Shown here: positions 33,742 to 45,824 of the stretch, piece by piece
How positions within the stretch are numbered: position 1 is the first letter of the stretch
How the letters are laid out: every line of letters begins with the position of its first letter
Assembly (NCBI GenBank): GCA_023374025.1
Contig: SIJG01000096.1
Coordinates: 306,018 to 370,017 of the forward strand
Origin: Heterodera schachtii
Taxonomy: Eukaryota; Nematoda; Chromadorea; Rhabditida; Heteroderidae
Reading direction: 5' to 3'
Length of the DNA: 64,000 nucleotides
Notes under the pieces: generated by a model
What the model was told of the DNA's origin: nothing
The model's input: only the letters and a program-made list of their open reading frames with translations
The model's database searches: none
Translations under genes and position numbers: made by a program

Positions 33742-34938
33742 CAAAAATGGGAATTTCATTGCCTCGGGGCACATTCTCGACGGAACGAAAGGAAGGGAAA
33801 CGAATTGCGCGGTTGGTTAAAAATGGGTTTTTGGCTATGGGTTCAAATCCTCTTGACTGTAAAAATTGTGTTTTAATTATTTATGGGGTTTTTTGGGCCG
33901 CTGATCACGAATAATAATGACCAAATAATGGGAAGGACCATATTTTGTTGGACATTTTCGCGGATTAGACGGGAAATGAAGCCGCTCAAAAAATCATGGG
34001 CACGTTTATTGAGCTACTCCTCATCAGCTGCAAAAGTGGCTGGTACAATTTTTGTAACGCGCCTAGAAACAATTTGTTTCTTTTTTTTAAATTTAGAACC
34101 CATTTTGCGGAAGCCTAAAATGGGGTTACGTTTTTTGCTTCGTTTAAAAAGGAGGGGGTACCTTAAATTCAAAACCAGTTTCCCGTGCTTTTAAAAGGGC
34201 AATTCTGGCGAGATCCTGGTCATGAAGTGATTCATGTCTGCTTCTCGATTCCGTAAAAACTGCCAAAACGTGTTATTCGATTTTTTCAAATTTTTCCAAT
34301 TTGGTGCCCCCAGTCAGAATCGAGATAAGCGTCGTCGTCTCCATCCGAGTCGAAATCAAGAAAAGTGTCAGTTGAGTCGGGCCATTTTCAGATAAGGAAA
34401 GGGTAAGGTCTTCAAGGCCCCGAATTATTTGGGCTGTTTCTGGGTGATTTTTGTGTCGTTTGATGGTTGAATTTAAGTCATCAATAAGGGCGTCCATTGG
34501 AAAGAAGAAAGAGGAAAAATGGCCAAGGAAATAGGCAAAGGACAGTGGGATCGGGTGCCCCTTCCCCCCCCCCCCCCCCCGCAAACCTAATTTACATTTT
34601 TTGGTGTTCCCCACAATTGTTTCGGTTCGATTCCTTCATTTTAATAGCATTGAAGACCTTGATTTATAATATTTTTTATAATGTGTGATTTAAAATTTGA
34701 TTGTTGTTGAATTAAAATTGTTCGAGTTCGGGTCAGGGGTTCGGTACAGGGAAAAATGAATGTCAAATTCGTGATCAGCGGCCCAAAAAACCCCATAAAT
34801 AATTAAAACACAATTTTTACAGTCAAGAGGATTTGAACCCATAGCCAAAAACCCATTTTTAACCAACCGCGCAATTCGTTTCCCTTGCTTTCGTTCTGTC
34901 GAGAATGTGCCCCGAGGCAATTAAATTCCCATTTTTGA
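33742..34938. repeat. Inverted repeat pair around a 0.85-kb core
   Basis: Bases 33742-33915 (plus) and 34762-34938 (minus) are near-identical inverted copies about 175 bp long. They include TGCCTCGGGGCACATTCTCG, GAATTGCGCGGTTGGTTAAA, GGGTTCAAATCC and CCGCTGATCACGAAT. GGGTTCAAATCC resembles a tRNA B-box, so the repeat may be tRNA-derived. The core has no recognised gene. Poly-C at 34564-34579. Confidence 0.65.
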
Positions 34939-35469
34939 GGCCTTCCCGAAAACTTCTGGAAATATATAATAAAAGCAAATGAGTTGTTTTTTCCGTTCTA
35001 TGAGAGCTTTCATAGTAGTTCTTTCACAGCTCTGTTTGAGATGAATAAAATAATATTACGAAAAAAATGATAAAATAATAAATTGAAGAAATTTAATGAG
35101 AAATGACAACAATATTTTTTAACCCGCTTAGAGCTAAATTTGCTATAAAAGGATTTGTTTTAGGGCTCAGAATTTACTCTACACAATTCTTTGGCACATT
35201 GATACAATCAAATTTTCTTGATAAAAAAGTGAATACTTTTAAAAATAGAATTTGTTCATCAATTATACGACATGGAACCGCTTGCTCAGTAACAAACATC
35301 ATGATATAGCCTTGACATACTGCTTAAAAAAGTAACTTAGTTTCTCAAATCGTAAGAAACAAATCGAAAAATAAAAATGCATTGAAAAATTGAATGAATA
35401 AAGGGTTTGTGCCTTTAAATCCTAATCAATTTTTTATTATTTGCCGGGAAACTTCTGGAAATAAAGAAT
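34939..35469. other. AT-rich spacer with a local duplication
   Basis: AAACTTCTGGAAATATATAATAAAAG (34950) recurs with few changes at 35450, just before the retrotransposon remnant. No gene is supported. Confidence 0.4.
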
Positions 35470-36960
35470 AAAAGTAAATGGAATTGTTTTTTCTTTGTTA
35501 ATAAGCGAATGAATTTTTTCGATGATTCGTCCAGCTCCACTTGAAGATACGCATCCCGGAGATCAATTTGAGAATAATGTTGGCCTCCATTTAATGCGGC
35601 GAATATGTCTTCAGGTAATGGTTACGGGTGCTGGTGGTCTTTTAGCGCATTGTTGAATCCGGTTGAATAGTCGATGCACATTCGAGCGCTACCGTCCGCC
35701 TTTTTGACGACTAGAATCAGTGGTGCCTCATCGGTGTGCTCAACTCTGCCGATGACTCCCATTTTCTCCCGACGATTCAATTCTCCATCAACTGCGTCTT
35801 TGGCGTTGTACGGGACCGGACGGGCCTTTTGGCTTGCCGACAGCTTTGTTGTATTTGATCGGGGCATTTGTTTTGCCATTGGATTCTTCACCTGCGCTGT
35901 AAAGATTGATCGGAGCGTTGATTTTGGCTTTAATGCCATCCAACAATCCAAAAGCATCCATTGTTTGGACGCTCAGTAGGTTCATCGATCCCTTTTCGGC
36001 GACATAAAAATTTTCTTTAACTTTTACGCCTAGGAACTCGAAGTGTCCTTCTCTCTTCCGATAAAAGATTTTCCCGTCCCGTAGAACATTCTGCCTCTTT
36101 CAGCACATTCCCAAATTTTTGGCTGTCCAATCAATCGATAAGTTTCCTCATCGATGACATTAATCTCTGCTCCGGAGTCGAGAATAAACTTCACGAGCTT
36201 TCTGTTCAGCAGAACCTTTATCTTAGAAGAGAGAGAAGCGCTGTTGATTGATTTGGGTGCCATTCCAATGCAAAGAGTTCCAACTTTCTTGAATTTGAAT
36301 TTTTGTTGCGCCATTCTTGCACTTTCGCATTGGTTCTCCAAATGGCCGGTGTAGCGACATTTGAAAACACCGATTTGTGCGGGCATTCCCTGAGGGTGTG
36401 GTTCGTTTTCCCACATTTCCAACATTGAAACTGAGTTGCGCTTGGTTGGCATTGCTTGGTTTGTGGCTTTGGTGTTTCCCTTCTTTGGTTTGGCTTCACT
36501 GCGTTCACCGTCTTTGATGAGACTGGAGTTGTTTCGATCAATTTAGCCTCACGAATTATCGACAAAAAATTGATGCACTCCTCAATTAGTTCATCCTATT
36601 TGACGGCGTCGCCATCCTTTGTAAGTTTGGTGAGAATGCGCTGCCGAATTAATGTGTCTTTTGGCGCTTAAGCGCAGTAAGGAACATAAGTCCTTTGAAT
36701 TGTTCCTTCTTCATTTTGTCGAACTGAAAATCTTTCAAAAGTGGCTTATGCCTGTTTACGAGTTGTTGAAATTCTTCTCCATCTTCTTTTGTTGCCATCA
36801 AACATGAAAAGCGGTCCACAAATATTGATTGCGGTTTGGCAAACTGCATCTCCAATTTCGCAATTGTCTCTTGAAAGCTTAATCCGTCACCTTGGCCGGT
36901 AGGAACGCCGATTAATTGCTGCAAATTTGGCTAATGAGCCGCGGCCGGTTGTTGTGCCAT
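35470..36960 (-). pseudogene. Ty3/gypsy-type retrotransposon, truncated and frameshifted
   Basis: The minus strand carries gag and pol pieces in order. Gag from an ATG at 36960 has a stop after nine codons, then KLEMQFAKPQSIFVDRFSCL and ATKEDGEEFQQLVNRH. Next come two zinc-knuckle-like motifs, CWKCGKTNHTLREC and a partial CRYTGHLENQC. The protease has KFILDSGAEINVIDEETYR, with the DSGA active site at about 36170. The beginning of reverse transcriptase has RREKMGVIGRVEHTDEAPLI, VVKKADGSARMCIDYSTGFN, a stop, and YSQIDLRDAYLQVELDE at about 35540. The rest of reverse transcriptase, RNase H and integrase are missing. Several frame changes show it is inactive. Confidence 0.8.
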
Positions 36961-37990
36961 TGTTGACGATTATTGTTTCGACCCGAAATCAATAATCGCT
37001 CAAGTATTGCACCAATTGGTGTCAGTTTAATATTTAGCCAACCCAGCTTTTGACGAAATTTGGCGAGCCGACTCGGCTCTCGAAGAATATTAGAGCCGTC
37101 CCGGCTTTAGAAGAAAAGCAGTTTCTTTTGACTGCTTTTAGAAGAATTTATCCGACCAACCTTTTGACGACTGAGTAGTTTCTTTGACAGCTTTTTTGAA
37201 GAATTTGCCAACTCGGCTTTAAAAACAGACTTCACAGCCAATCCTGGCTTTTCGGTGAATTTGTTCTGCCGTCTCGGCTTAGTTTTTGTCCTAAAAGATT
37301 CGATGCTTTTTTCTCTTACCGAAGAAGTGAGCAAAGTCCAATTTGTTTGACTGCGCCAATTGTTCGGTCCGAGGGGCCAAGGAAGACGATTAATATATAG
37401 TTTATTGACGAACAATAATAAATGCGGAGGATAATTTGGGTCGGAGGAAAATAACAATTTTAAAATGAATGAGGGAAAAGACAAGGAGGGAGGGAATGAC
37501 CGTCTATTTATGGACGAATGACAACAACAAAATTGGCGGGGAATTTGAAAGACAGATCGACAATTATAGAAAAAAAATGCAAATTTACGACGCGCAGTCA
37601 AAAATACAGCTTAATCTTATAAAATATCACTACTTAATCACACTGACTCAAAAAAACGTGGCATGTGTAATTGATAGTGCAGGTTTTTTAATTTTTGGAC
37701 AGAAAATAAAACTATTCATGTAGAACAACGGACTCGAATTTCCACCTCTTTTCTTTACTTTTTCAAAAACCACTTCGCCACAGATGCATTTAGTTTTTGA
37801 AATGGGACCCCAAAATTGAATCGGTGTGTAATTGGGATTGGGACTTTTTCTACATAGTACCTATTTTTGTGCCTATTTCTGCATTTATGTTAGCTAATAA
37901 GGATTTTCTGGAAAATTACGGACTCTCCCTATAGAGATTATCTCATGTACTTTTTTCCATCTTCTCACTAAATTTTATTAATGAGTGGCC
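36961..37990. other. 5' flank of the gypsy element, possible LTR or leader
   Basis: A stretch upstream of gag with repeated GCCGACTCGGCT/CCGTCTCGGCTT words at 37020-37290. It may include the 5' LTR and leader, but the 3' end of the element is missing so the LTR cannot be confirmed. No other gene. Confidence 0.35.
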
Positions 37991-38400
37991 CAAATGTCTG
38001 TTTTTGCCGGCCAACGAAAATGTTGTTTGGTGAAATTGTCAAATTGTACGCGGAGCAAGCGTCGCGATGCAAATGGCACGGTACAAATGGATCAGTGCAA
38101 AAGTCGGTGAACTAGGAAGACGCGAAAATGGTGATGATAATTAGATTCATAAATAGTGGATTTGATTTTCTTACGGTTCTCCGTCAACATCGTAAACAAT
38201 AGGTTTGCGGTAGATCATTTTTCTCAACTTAAAAAAATACAACTAAATTATAAAGTGTCAAAATTATTTTACCTCTTCACACATTCGTCTCACTTCAATG
38301 GAAGACATTTTTCAACCACTTGGCAAAGAATTGTTTCAACAAGGTTTGTGACTTGTCTTTGTGTTGCGAGTGGTTCATTGGATTCGTTGTAGTACATCAG
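37991..38400 (-). other. Possible short exons, unrecognised
   Basis: Minus-strand 38160-38215 reads KMIYRKPIVYDVDGEP and ends at a good donor (GTAAGA). At 38270-38310 another stretch reads MSSIEVRRMCEE and ends at a GTAAAA donor. These could be exons of one small gene, but phases and a final exon were not resolved. On the plus strand 38020-38090 reads MLFGEIVKLYAEQASRCKW. I name no product. Confidence 0.25.
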
Positions 38401-38913
38401 GGGGGTTTTGGCGTTGCTGTGTTTGTTTTTCAGCTAGAGAAAAATATAAAATGTTATTAAAAAGAAAAAAGAAAACTAATGGTGTGCTTTGTAACAAATA
38501 TAGCCGCAAACAAATGAGCTGAAATATTTATCAAGCATACCTAAAAACCAAATCAAACATTCTTGTATCATTCGATAACCCTAAGTGTCCCTATTAAACT
38601 GCAAAATTGCAAAAAATTAAGGTACAAAAAAGTTATGGTCAAAAATGTTTAGAAAACTTGACAACGAAAAAGATTATAGTTCAAAAACTCAGCTGGCACA
38701 AAAATGACCCCGATCCACGGATTTATATGTTCTAAAAAACGCCAAATACTTACATATATATGTGTCAAAAAAACTCTCAAAATATAAATATGTGCCAAAA
38801 ATTGAAAAAATTTGCTCAAAAATAAGTGAATTTCTCAAAAAAGTCTCATTTTTTATCATTTTCGCTAGCACAAATGCAAACAAAAATCATTTCAATGCTT
38901 TTGGTCAAACTTT
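38401..38913. other. AT-rich repeat spacer
   Basis: Around 38560-38650 are words shared with the arms of the 31029 foldback element (CATTCTTGTATCATTCGATA). No gene. Confidence 0.4.
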
Positions 38914-39237
38914 TAGTCTGAGCCAAGTTTAGAGCATCATAACTTTTTTATTTATTGACCAAATCCAATAAACTTTGGTATCATTCGAATGCTCTTAACA
39001 AGCTCTTTTGGCTTTCCAAAAACACAAAGAAATACCGACATATAAAAAGGTTATAAGTAAAAATATGCAAAAATTCTGACTTTTTGATATCATTCATGTT
39101 TTAACTTTTTATAAGCCGTTCAGTCGCTTAGAAATAGCAAGCTTATAAACCTATAAGTTTTCGAATGATACCAAGTTTATTGGATTTGGTCAACAAATAA
39201 AAAAAAGTTATGATGCTTTAAACTTGGCTCAGACTAT
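38914..39237. mobile_element. 324-bp foldback element
   Basis: Left end TAGTCTGAGCCAAGTTTAGA and right end TTAAACTTGGCTCAGACTA are inverted. Pairing extends inward over about 100 bp (ACCAAATCCAATAAACTTTG against CAAGTTTATTGGATTTGGTC). The target duplication is not clear. It belongs to the same broad group as 59936 and 31029, with TATCATTCGAA words near the arm ends. Confidence 0.7.
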
Positions 39238-39495
39238 ACCGGCCAGACTATAATGTCCCCCACCCCAAAACTTAATGCTATAATTTTCACCAAATTTAGG
39301 TCAATTTTCATTAAAAAATTATAAAAAATTATTCACTTATACCTTTCCAAGAGGGAAGTATGATTAGTAAAAATTCAGCTCATTTGACCCCACGCGAAGT
39401 CGTTGAGATGAATAAAAATTCTTGCTCCTATAATTTTGTTACAAAGCTTATGTAAACAATAAGCTAACTTTAAACTATTTAGAAAAAATTATGCC

Positions 39496-39744
39496 TTATC
39501 CAACCATTACGTATGTGAACGCAGTCTGTTTTGCTTGCATTCGGTCCAGCAAGTCACCCGTACTTTTGTTGTACACGATGATTTCGTTAGCAGGGCCGCC
39601 TATTTGAAGAAGCAAAACATTTATTTTGAAGCCAACTTGCTTACCCATCTTCAGATGGAGTAGACAAATCAATTGCTGATTGGTAAGAAGAGATGGCAAC
39701 TCATGAAAGGTGAATGCAGTGTTGTTGTTGCCGTTTATGGTTAT
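39496..39744 (-). CDS. Unrecognised spliced gene, last two exons
   Basis: Exon 39645-39744 starts after a good acceptor (TTTTTCAG) and reads ITINGNNNTAFTFHELPSLL, then TNQQLICLLHLKM. A canonical intron of 45 bp (39600-39644, GTAAGC...AATAG) follows. Exon 39496-39599 reads GGPANEIIVYNKSTGDLLDR, then MQAKQTAFTYVMVG and TAA. The join keeps the frame. Composition and splice sites argue for a true coding sequence, but I recognise no domain, and the 5' part was not found upstream. Confidence 0.45.
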   Translation of the reverse strand: MTINGNNNTAFTFHELPSLLTNQQLICLLHLKMGKQVGFKINVLLLQIGGPANEIIVYNKSTGDLLDRMQAKQTAFTYVMVG

Positions 39745-41657
39745 CTGAAAAATATTGGTCTTGAGCACCGAAGCAAATAATTTTTTATAAAATTAAATAA
39801 CAAATAAAATTGCCCTATAGTCGGATGAGCAAATTCGGCAGAAAAAACGATCAATGAATTCAAATAAAATTTCAGAAATTGGAAATCTTGAAATTTGATT
39901 CATAGACCGAATTTTTTTGGAAATGGAAACGGAATTCAGGTCCCAATATGTCGCATGGAAGTGGGAAATTCATAATAGAATTTCTATTTATAGGCCAATT
40001 TTTACTAATTTCAGTCAATTTACATTTTTAGAGATATTTTCTTTGACACCTCTCTTTTTGCGGCACAATTGCAAAAACTTTTTATGAAGCTGGGAGGGAT
40101 GTTTGGCGGAGCCGACAGGTAGGCACTTTTGAAATTTTTACTGCATTTTGCAATAATTCATTCAGACAAGTATGGCATTCCGGAGCCCAAAACTTTCGGA
40201 AATTGGAAATCTTGAAATCGGAATTCCTAGGCCGAAAATTTTTTTGGAACCGGGAATCGGAATTCCGGTCCCAAGAATGTAGATTTTGCCTTAAAATGAT
40301 TTCACTTCGAGTGAATTTTTTAGAGAAAATTAATGAGACTTATTATTTTTCGCTTTAAGAGTGAATATAAAATAAGGAATTTTTGGGAGCTTGGCATACA
40401 TGGAAGTTGGCAGTGGGCTTTGTTAGAAAAATTTTCAGGAATGCGGGAAGGGGCCGGCGGTGCAGAAAGGCGCCGCCGGGAGAGTTTTTGAAAATTCTGC
40501 CCCCTTTTCTTAGCAGATTTTCCCCAAACGCATGACCAAATTTTGCTGTTTTTTCAATTTTTGAAAGAGTTAAAACAATTTTGTATACGGCGGTGCCGAC
40601 AGGAGCCGAGTGAAAAATTTTTCATAAATTTTGGGCGAGATTTGAGGTTAAAAATGTTTTTTTAATAAGATCTTATACCTTCAAACAAAACCGAACCAGA
40701 AAGAAATTTTTGGACATAAAAGAAATTGACAATTTTTTCTCAAAAATGCAGTGGGGACCTTTGAGGTCGGGAAAACAAAGTATTGTTTAAAAATTTTTAA
40801 ATTTTTTAAACACTATGGTAGAGAAAAATTTCCAAATTCCAAATAAAAACCGTATCAAGAATTTTTTATTTGTTTAAGTATGAAAAAGTTATGCACTTAT
40901 TTGTTAGTGACAATAGGTATCTAGAATTCAAGCAACTATTAGGAATGTTAATAATATTTTTCTTTATGTCTGAAAAATCGAAGGCCAAGTGACAAGGTCA
41001 TCTTCTATAATTTTAATTTATTCCATGATATTTTTTCCCCAAAATTAACCATAACTGTCCGTTTAGCCATAAATGTCCGTTTGCATCCTCTCAAAAAGCT
41101 CAGAAAATGACTCAGATAAAATAATTATTTAGGCGAGCAAAGAAAAATTGGGCGAAATAAGCAAATCCACTTATTTGGTACTATTTTTATAAATTTTCCG
41201 GTTTAAATGCTTTGTCTATTATTTTGGTTTTTCTATTATTCTACACTTGTTTTATTTGTTTTACGCTTCCTAATAACTGTTTTGACAAAGTCATCCTCTG
41301 AGCTTTTTGGTACACCCACCTAACAAAAAGGCCCTTATCCATTTGAAAGAAAGACAAAAATGGCCAAGGAAATAGGCAGAGGACAGGGGATCGGCGGGTG
41401 CTCTTTGCACACCTAATTTGCATTTTTGGTGTTCAAATGGGAGGAGAAAATGGAATGGAACCAAATAAAGAACAAAAAATTGAATATTTTCTTAATTGAC
41501 ATGAAAAATAAAAAAAAAAATTTTTAGAAACCGCAAAATATTTTTCTTTGTCATTGGCCATTTTTATATTTTTAAAGTTTTCCAATAGGTCAAAAAAATT
41601 TGTTAGAAAATAAATCCTTTTTATGTAACATTAATAGATAATTATTTTTATATGGCC
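39745..41657. other. Gene-poor region
   Basis: A plus-strand stretch at 40030-40127 reads DIFFDTSLFAAQLQKLFMKL and ends at a GTAGGC donor, a possible isolated exon. Two GC hairpins lie at 40452 and 40588. GAAATTGGAAATCTTGAAAT recurs at 39875 and 40197. Otherwise nothing is recognised. Confidence 0.35.
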
Positions 41658-41795
41658 AGACCCAAACGGAAAGAATTTTGAAGGAATTGGGCATTTCCGA
41701 ATTTAAGTTTCGCAAATGGAAAAAGGAGTGTTACAAAAATACAGTAAAGTTGCGAGAATTTTTATTTATTCAATTAACAACAAGTGAGAGATGGT
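41658..41795 (+). pseudogene. Helix-turn-helix fragment related to the secreted family
   Basis: The plus strand reads TQTERILKELGISEFKFRKW, then KKECYKNTVKLREF, and ends at a stop. The pattern LKELGIS...FRKWKK is the same recognition-helix type as IAKLLEISGQNIRRWKK in the gene at 8757. There is no start codon or signal peptide. It may be a relic of the same family or of a transposase. Confidence 0.35.
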
Positions 41796-42675
41796 CAAAA
41801 TTATAGTAGAAAAAAGTCTTTGAAACAAATTTAAAAAACTATTTCAAAATGCTCATAAAAACCTGAAATAATTACTGCATGCTTTTTTAAGATGCTGAAC
41901 AAAAATTTCTTTTACAAAAAATTGATCAGACACTCCTTTATAGTGACTGGAACACCCTGAATTACACTGGAAATCGAGGATATTCTCGAACAAAATTCCT
42001 AAGGGGTTGGAAAATTTTTTTGGAAATTTCGAATAGACTCGTTGGAAAGAGCATAAAATTTACTATCAAATTCAGCGGATATTTGTCATAGACCCACCAT
42101 GCTAATTGCAAAACTGTGCATGTTTTGTAATTTTCTCGATTTTCAGTTAAGGAAAAAAAATCCAAAAATTTGCGAGGAACAATGGCCAAGAAATTGGCAA
42201 TTAGAAGTGGGAACCTTTTCAACTTGGAAAAAGTAATTAATATAAAACAAGGCTCGGGACGCATCCTAGGTCGGGATCCTGAAAAAAACCCGGGGGATTC
42301 AGATCCCGTCCGGTCTCTATTAATAATAATGAAAAATGATAAAAAAAGGTAGAAAAATTTAATAGAATTAAAATTTGTTTAATCTTATGTAGAAGGGAAA
42401 TTGAATTTTCGCTGAATTATTTTGTTGATACTTTAGACAAAAACTTTTTATTTTATTTTTTTACTTATAAAAAACCAAAAAATGTGGTGAAAATTCGAAA
42501 AAGTCAAAATTATAATTCGTTTAGACTTAAAAAATTATTTCACGAAAAGATTCTCCAGTCATGTAAATAAATAATTTTTTTTTATGCCTTTAAAACCCTT
42601 TTTTCAAATTTTTTGGAAACATGGTGTGGGGGCGGCGCCGACGGGCGAAGCCGAAAATTTTTCTGTAATTTTTAA
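41796..42675. repeat. AT-rich spacer with GC-rich islets
   Basis: A small island at 42248-42322 (CTCGGGACGCATCCTAGGTC ... CCCGTCCGGTCTCTA) resembles the short hAT-type elements, with the TCTCTA end seen at 10891. A weak GC hairpin lies at 42629. No gene. Confidence 0.4.
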
Positions 42676-43737
42676 TGCCCTTTGTTTACATTTTTGTTCA
42701 AAAAATGAAAAAGTTTTCCGATTTTGAACCACTTTTTGAAGAGAATAAAGATTTTTAGGGGCTGGCGGGAAAAGTATATGGTACTCCATTTTTTTGAAAA
42801 AGAAAATTTCGAAATTTTTTTACAAATAAAGTTCTTTATTGGTTTTAGGATCGAAGAATAATCTAACATCCATTTCGACCCATTCTAAGTTTTTTTTTTA
42901 ATAATTATTATTTTTTTTGTTGTGATTTAATTCATAAAACAACCCCTATTCATTAATAATAAAAAATTTAATTTTTTAATGATTTACTTAGGAAGATTTT
43001 TTGAATTACAATTATTTTTTGAAATCAAATTGCTTTAACTAAAGTCATGGTCATAAATTTTGAACCACTTGCTTTGCAGTGATATTTTCTTTTGATAATT
43101 ACCTATTTAATGCAATTAAGAGCACAAGTGTCATAACATTTTTGTAGAATTCTTTGTAAGCTTTCGAATGATGCCAAACATTAGTCGAAATTTGTTATGG
43201 CACAGTTTTTTTTTAACTTTATGTGCCACTCTTCATTTTCGGGTGGTCATATATAAACAAATATTTTGTGGTCATTAAAAATTCAAATTTGAGAGCATAG
43301 AAAAACCGTAATAATTCTTAGAATTATTTTGATGCTGAAAAATTTTTTTACATTAAATTGATTAGATAACTCTTTCTTGGTGATCAGAACATCCAAAAAA
43401 ACATTTTATTTTAAAATGTGCATAATTTGTCGAATTTGAGTGTCGCATCCAAAATAAGCAATTTTATGAGATTATTAGGATTCCCGTATATATCAACGGA
43501 TACCCAACATTTTGTAAGAAATGGAAAAAATAATTTTTTTATTAGTAAAATATTGATTGTGATTTAATTGAAAATATTTTTTATTTACATATTATTAATT
43601 GCGATGAATCAATAGAGAGAAATTTACAATATTTTATTAAAATTCTGTCAATAATTCATTTAAACTTTGAGAATTTCTTAGAGCAAAAAATTCATTTTCT
43701 ATCATAAAGAATTTAACTGAAAAGAAAATTGTCCAAA
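42676..43737. repeat. Duplicate of the 6450-7470 flank, empty site
   Basis: Near-identical to 6450-7470 and then continuous with the sequence right of the mariner-like element (8724 onward). The junction at 43700-43720 (TCTATCATAAAGAATTTAAC) is the unoccupied target of that element. No gene in this interval. Confidence 0.85.
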
Positions 43738-44417
43738 ATGAATTTGTGCCTATTTTTATCCATTTTAATTGCATTTTTAATTGTGCAAATTGAAATTGGA
43801 GCAGAAAAGAAAAAATTGGAACAAAAAACATTGACAGAAATATTTGGAGAAAAATGGGAAGAGAAAGAAGAAGAAAAAAGAAATGAACAGAGAAAGAGAG
43901 AAATTATTCACAAATTCAACAAAATTAAAGAAAAAAATTAAGCAAAAAGGAAAAAGACATTCAACAAACGAATGGAGTAAAATTAACTCGAAAATTGCGA
44001 AAAAATTGGGAACAAATCGCAAATATATTTATGAATGGATCAAAGAATTAGAAATTAATCAAAGAATAATTAATGACCACAAAGCAAAAACGGATGAACA
44101 AAAAAAAGAAAATTGTTAAACAATTTATTGCAATAAAAAATGAATATAAGAAAAAAGGAAGAAATATTCGACAAAAGAATGGAACAAAAATTATACAGAA
44201 ATTTGCAAGAAAATTGGAGTAAGTTATAGTACAATTTTGAGATGGAAGAAACAATTTGGAATGAATGGAGAAAGAAAAAAAAATGGAGAAAATGAAAAAA
44301 TATTGGCAAATAAAGCGAAAAAATCAAAAAAAGAGTGATGAAAAAATAACGGAATTTCTGAAAATTTGTCGGTAGAATATTTTTAAATGGAAGAAGCAAT
44401 TTGAGATAAAAATATTA
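43738..44417 (+). pseudogene. Secreted HTH-module family copy with frameshifts
   Basis: The start MNLCLFLSILIAFLIVQIEI is identical to the intact gene at 8757, and identity continues through the first module (EKWEEKEEEKRNEQRKRE). The first frame breaks at about 43935, where an extra A in an A-run precedes TTAAGCAAAAAGG. Further shifts occur at about 44105 (A-run) and 44160. The downstream modules remain readable in other frames (INSKIAKKLGTNRKYIYEW, then WKKQFGMNG, then FLKICR). All breaks are in homopolymer A runs. This is the undisturbed-promoter but broken-coding partner of the 8757 gene. Confidence 0.8.
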
Positions 44418-45818
44418 ATCATATGGATAGGGGAAATTGAATTTTCGTTGAATTATTTGGTTGATTCTTTTGACAAAATCTTTTTATTCAATTTATTTTT
44501 TGTTCCTTATAAATAGAATTAAGATTTTTATGTGTTAAAAACCAAAAAATGCCACATATGTGATCAAAATTGGAAAAAGTCAAAATTTTATTCGTTTAGA
44601 CTTTAAAAATTATTCCACGAAAAGGTCCTCCAGTCATGTAACAAAATTTTGCGATTTTGAACCAATTTTAAGAGAATAAGGATTTTTAGGGGCGGCGGGA
44701 AAATTTTGTAAATTTTAAATCTTTTTAAATACCTTTCGCCACAAATATATTAAAAAATTATCCAGGAAGTCTAGGTTTTTCCTGCCTGGAACTGGCTTTC
44801 CAAATTGAACTGGAATTCCTGGAAAAAAACCCAGGTTGCCGAAAAATGGTCTGTACCTCTGTAAATCTAGGCCTGGATACATTCCAGTTCGAAAACTCTT
44901 GGAAAAATTATGCATTTGGAAATTGAGTTAATTTTTGCTATAATTTTTTGTTTATCCAAAAACCCAAAAACCGGTATATTTGCTTTAAATTTGTTTTACG
45001 GCTTTCTCGCGGCCATATTTGCGATACAAAAACTTGGCTTTATACATTATATTGATAGTTAAAACTGACAAAAAAAGTCATTTGACTAAAAATCCCAACC
45101 TTAATCATCATCACTAGGGCTGGCAATTTTTTGTAAATACATATTTTTTCCTGGATTCTACATGGTCTAAATAGTAGGAAAATATTTTCTTTTTTGTGTT
45201 TGCGAACAAAAGTTGGGACATTTACTTACATAATTGTCCACTGACGGATTGTCCTTCACTGACGGATTGACCCCTGACGGATTGTCTACTGACGGATTGT
45301 CCGGACCCCATTTGCGGCGCGGGACCCAAAAAAATTTGTTGAATGAACTAAGCTAATTGTTCTTAGTGTCATTCGAAAGCCCTAAATATGTGCGAATTGA
45401 TAAAGTTTCGGAAAAGTTATGATAAAAAATAGCCAAAAACAGACATTCCCAAATTTTCGAACATTTAGGTCATAAATTTTCTAAAATGTTATAATTTTGA
45501 GATTAATAATAAATTTTGAAATTTTATGCATAATGTTAATATTGTATCTAGAATTTAAAGTTTGATGTAATTTTGTCATTTTAAATCAAAAAAAGAGTGA
45601 TGAAAAAATAACGGAATTTCTGAAAATTTGTCGGGAGAATATTTTTAAATGGAAGAACAAATTTGAGATAAAAATATTAATCATATGTAGAGGGGAAATT
45701 GAATTTTCGTTGAATTATTTGGTTTATACTTTTGACAAATCTTTTAATTTAATTAGATTTATACCCATTTTAAATACGTTTCGCCATAAAAAGATTAAAA
45801 AAAATTGTCCAAGAAGTC
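44418..45818. repeat. Repeat mosaic with a partial family duplicate and a minisatellite
   Basis: Bases 45590-45740 duplicate 44325-44450, including the last HTH module (SDEKITEFLKICRENIFKWK in plus frame). Bases 45235-45305 hold four units of CTGACGGATTGTC-like sequence. The stretch 44753-44800 (AAGTCTAGGTTTTTCCTGCC) is the empty-site paralogue of the flanks of the 45825 transposon. No intact gene. Confidence 0.65.
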
Positions 45819-45824
45819 CAGGTT

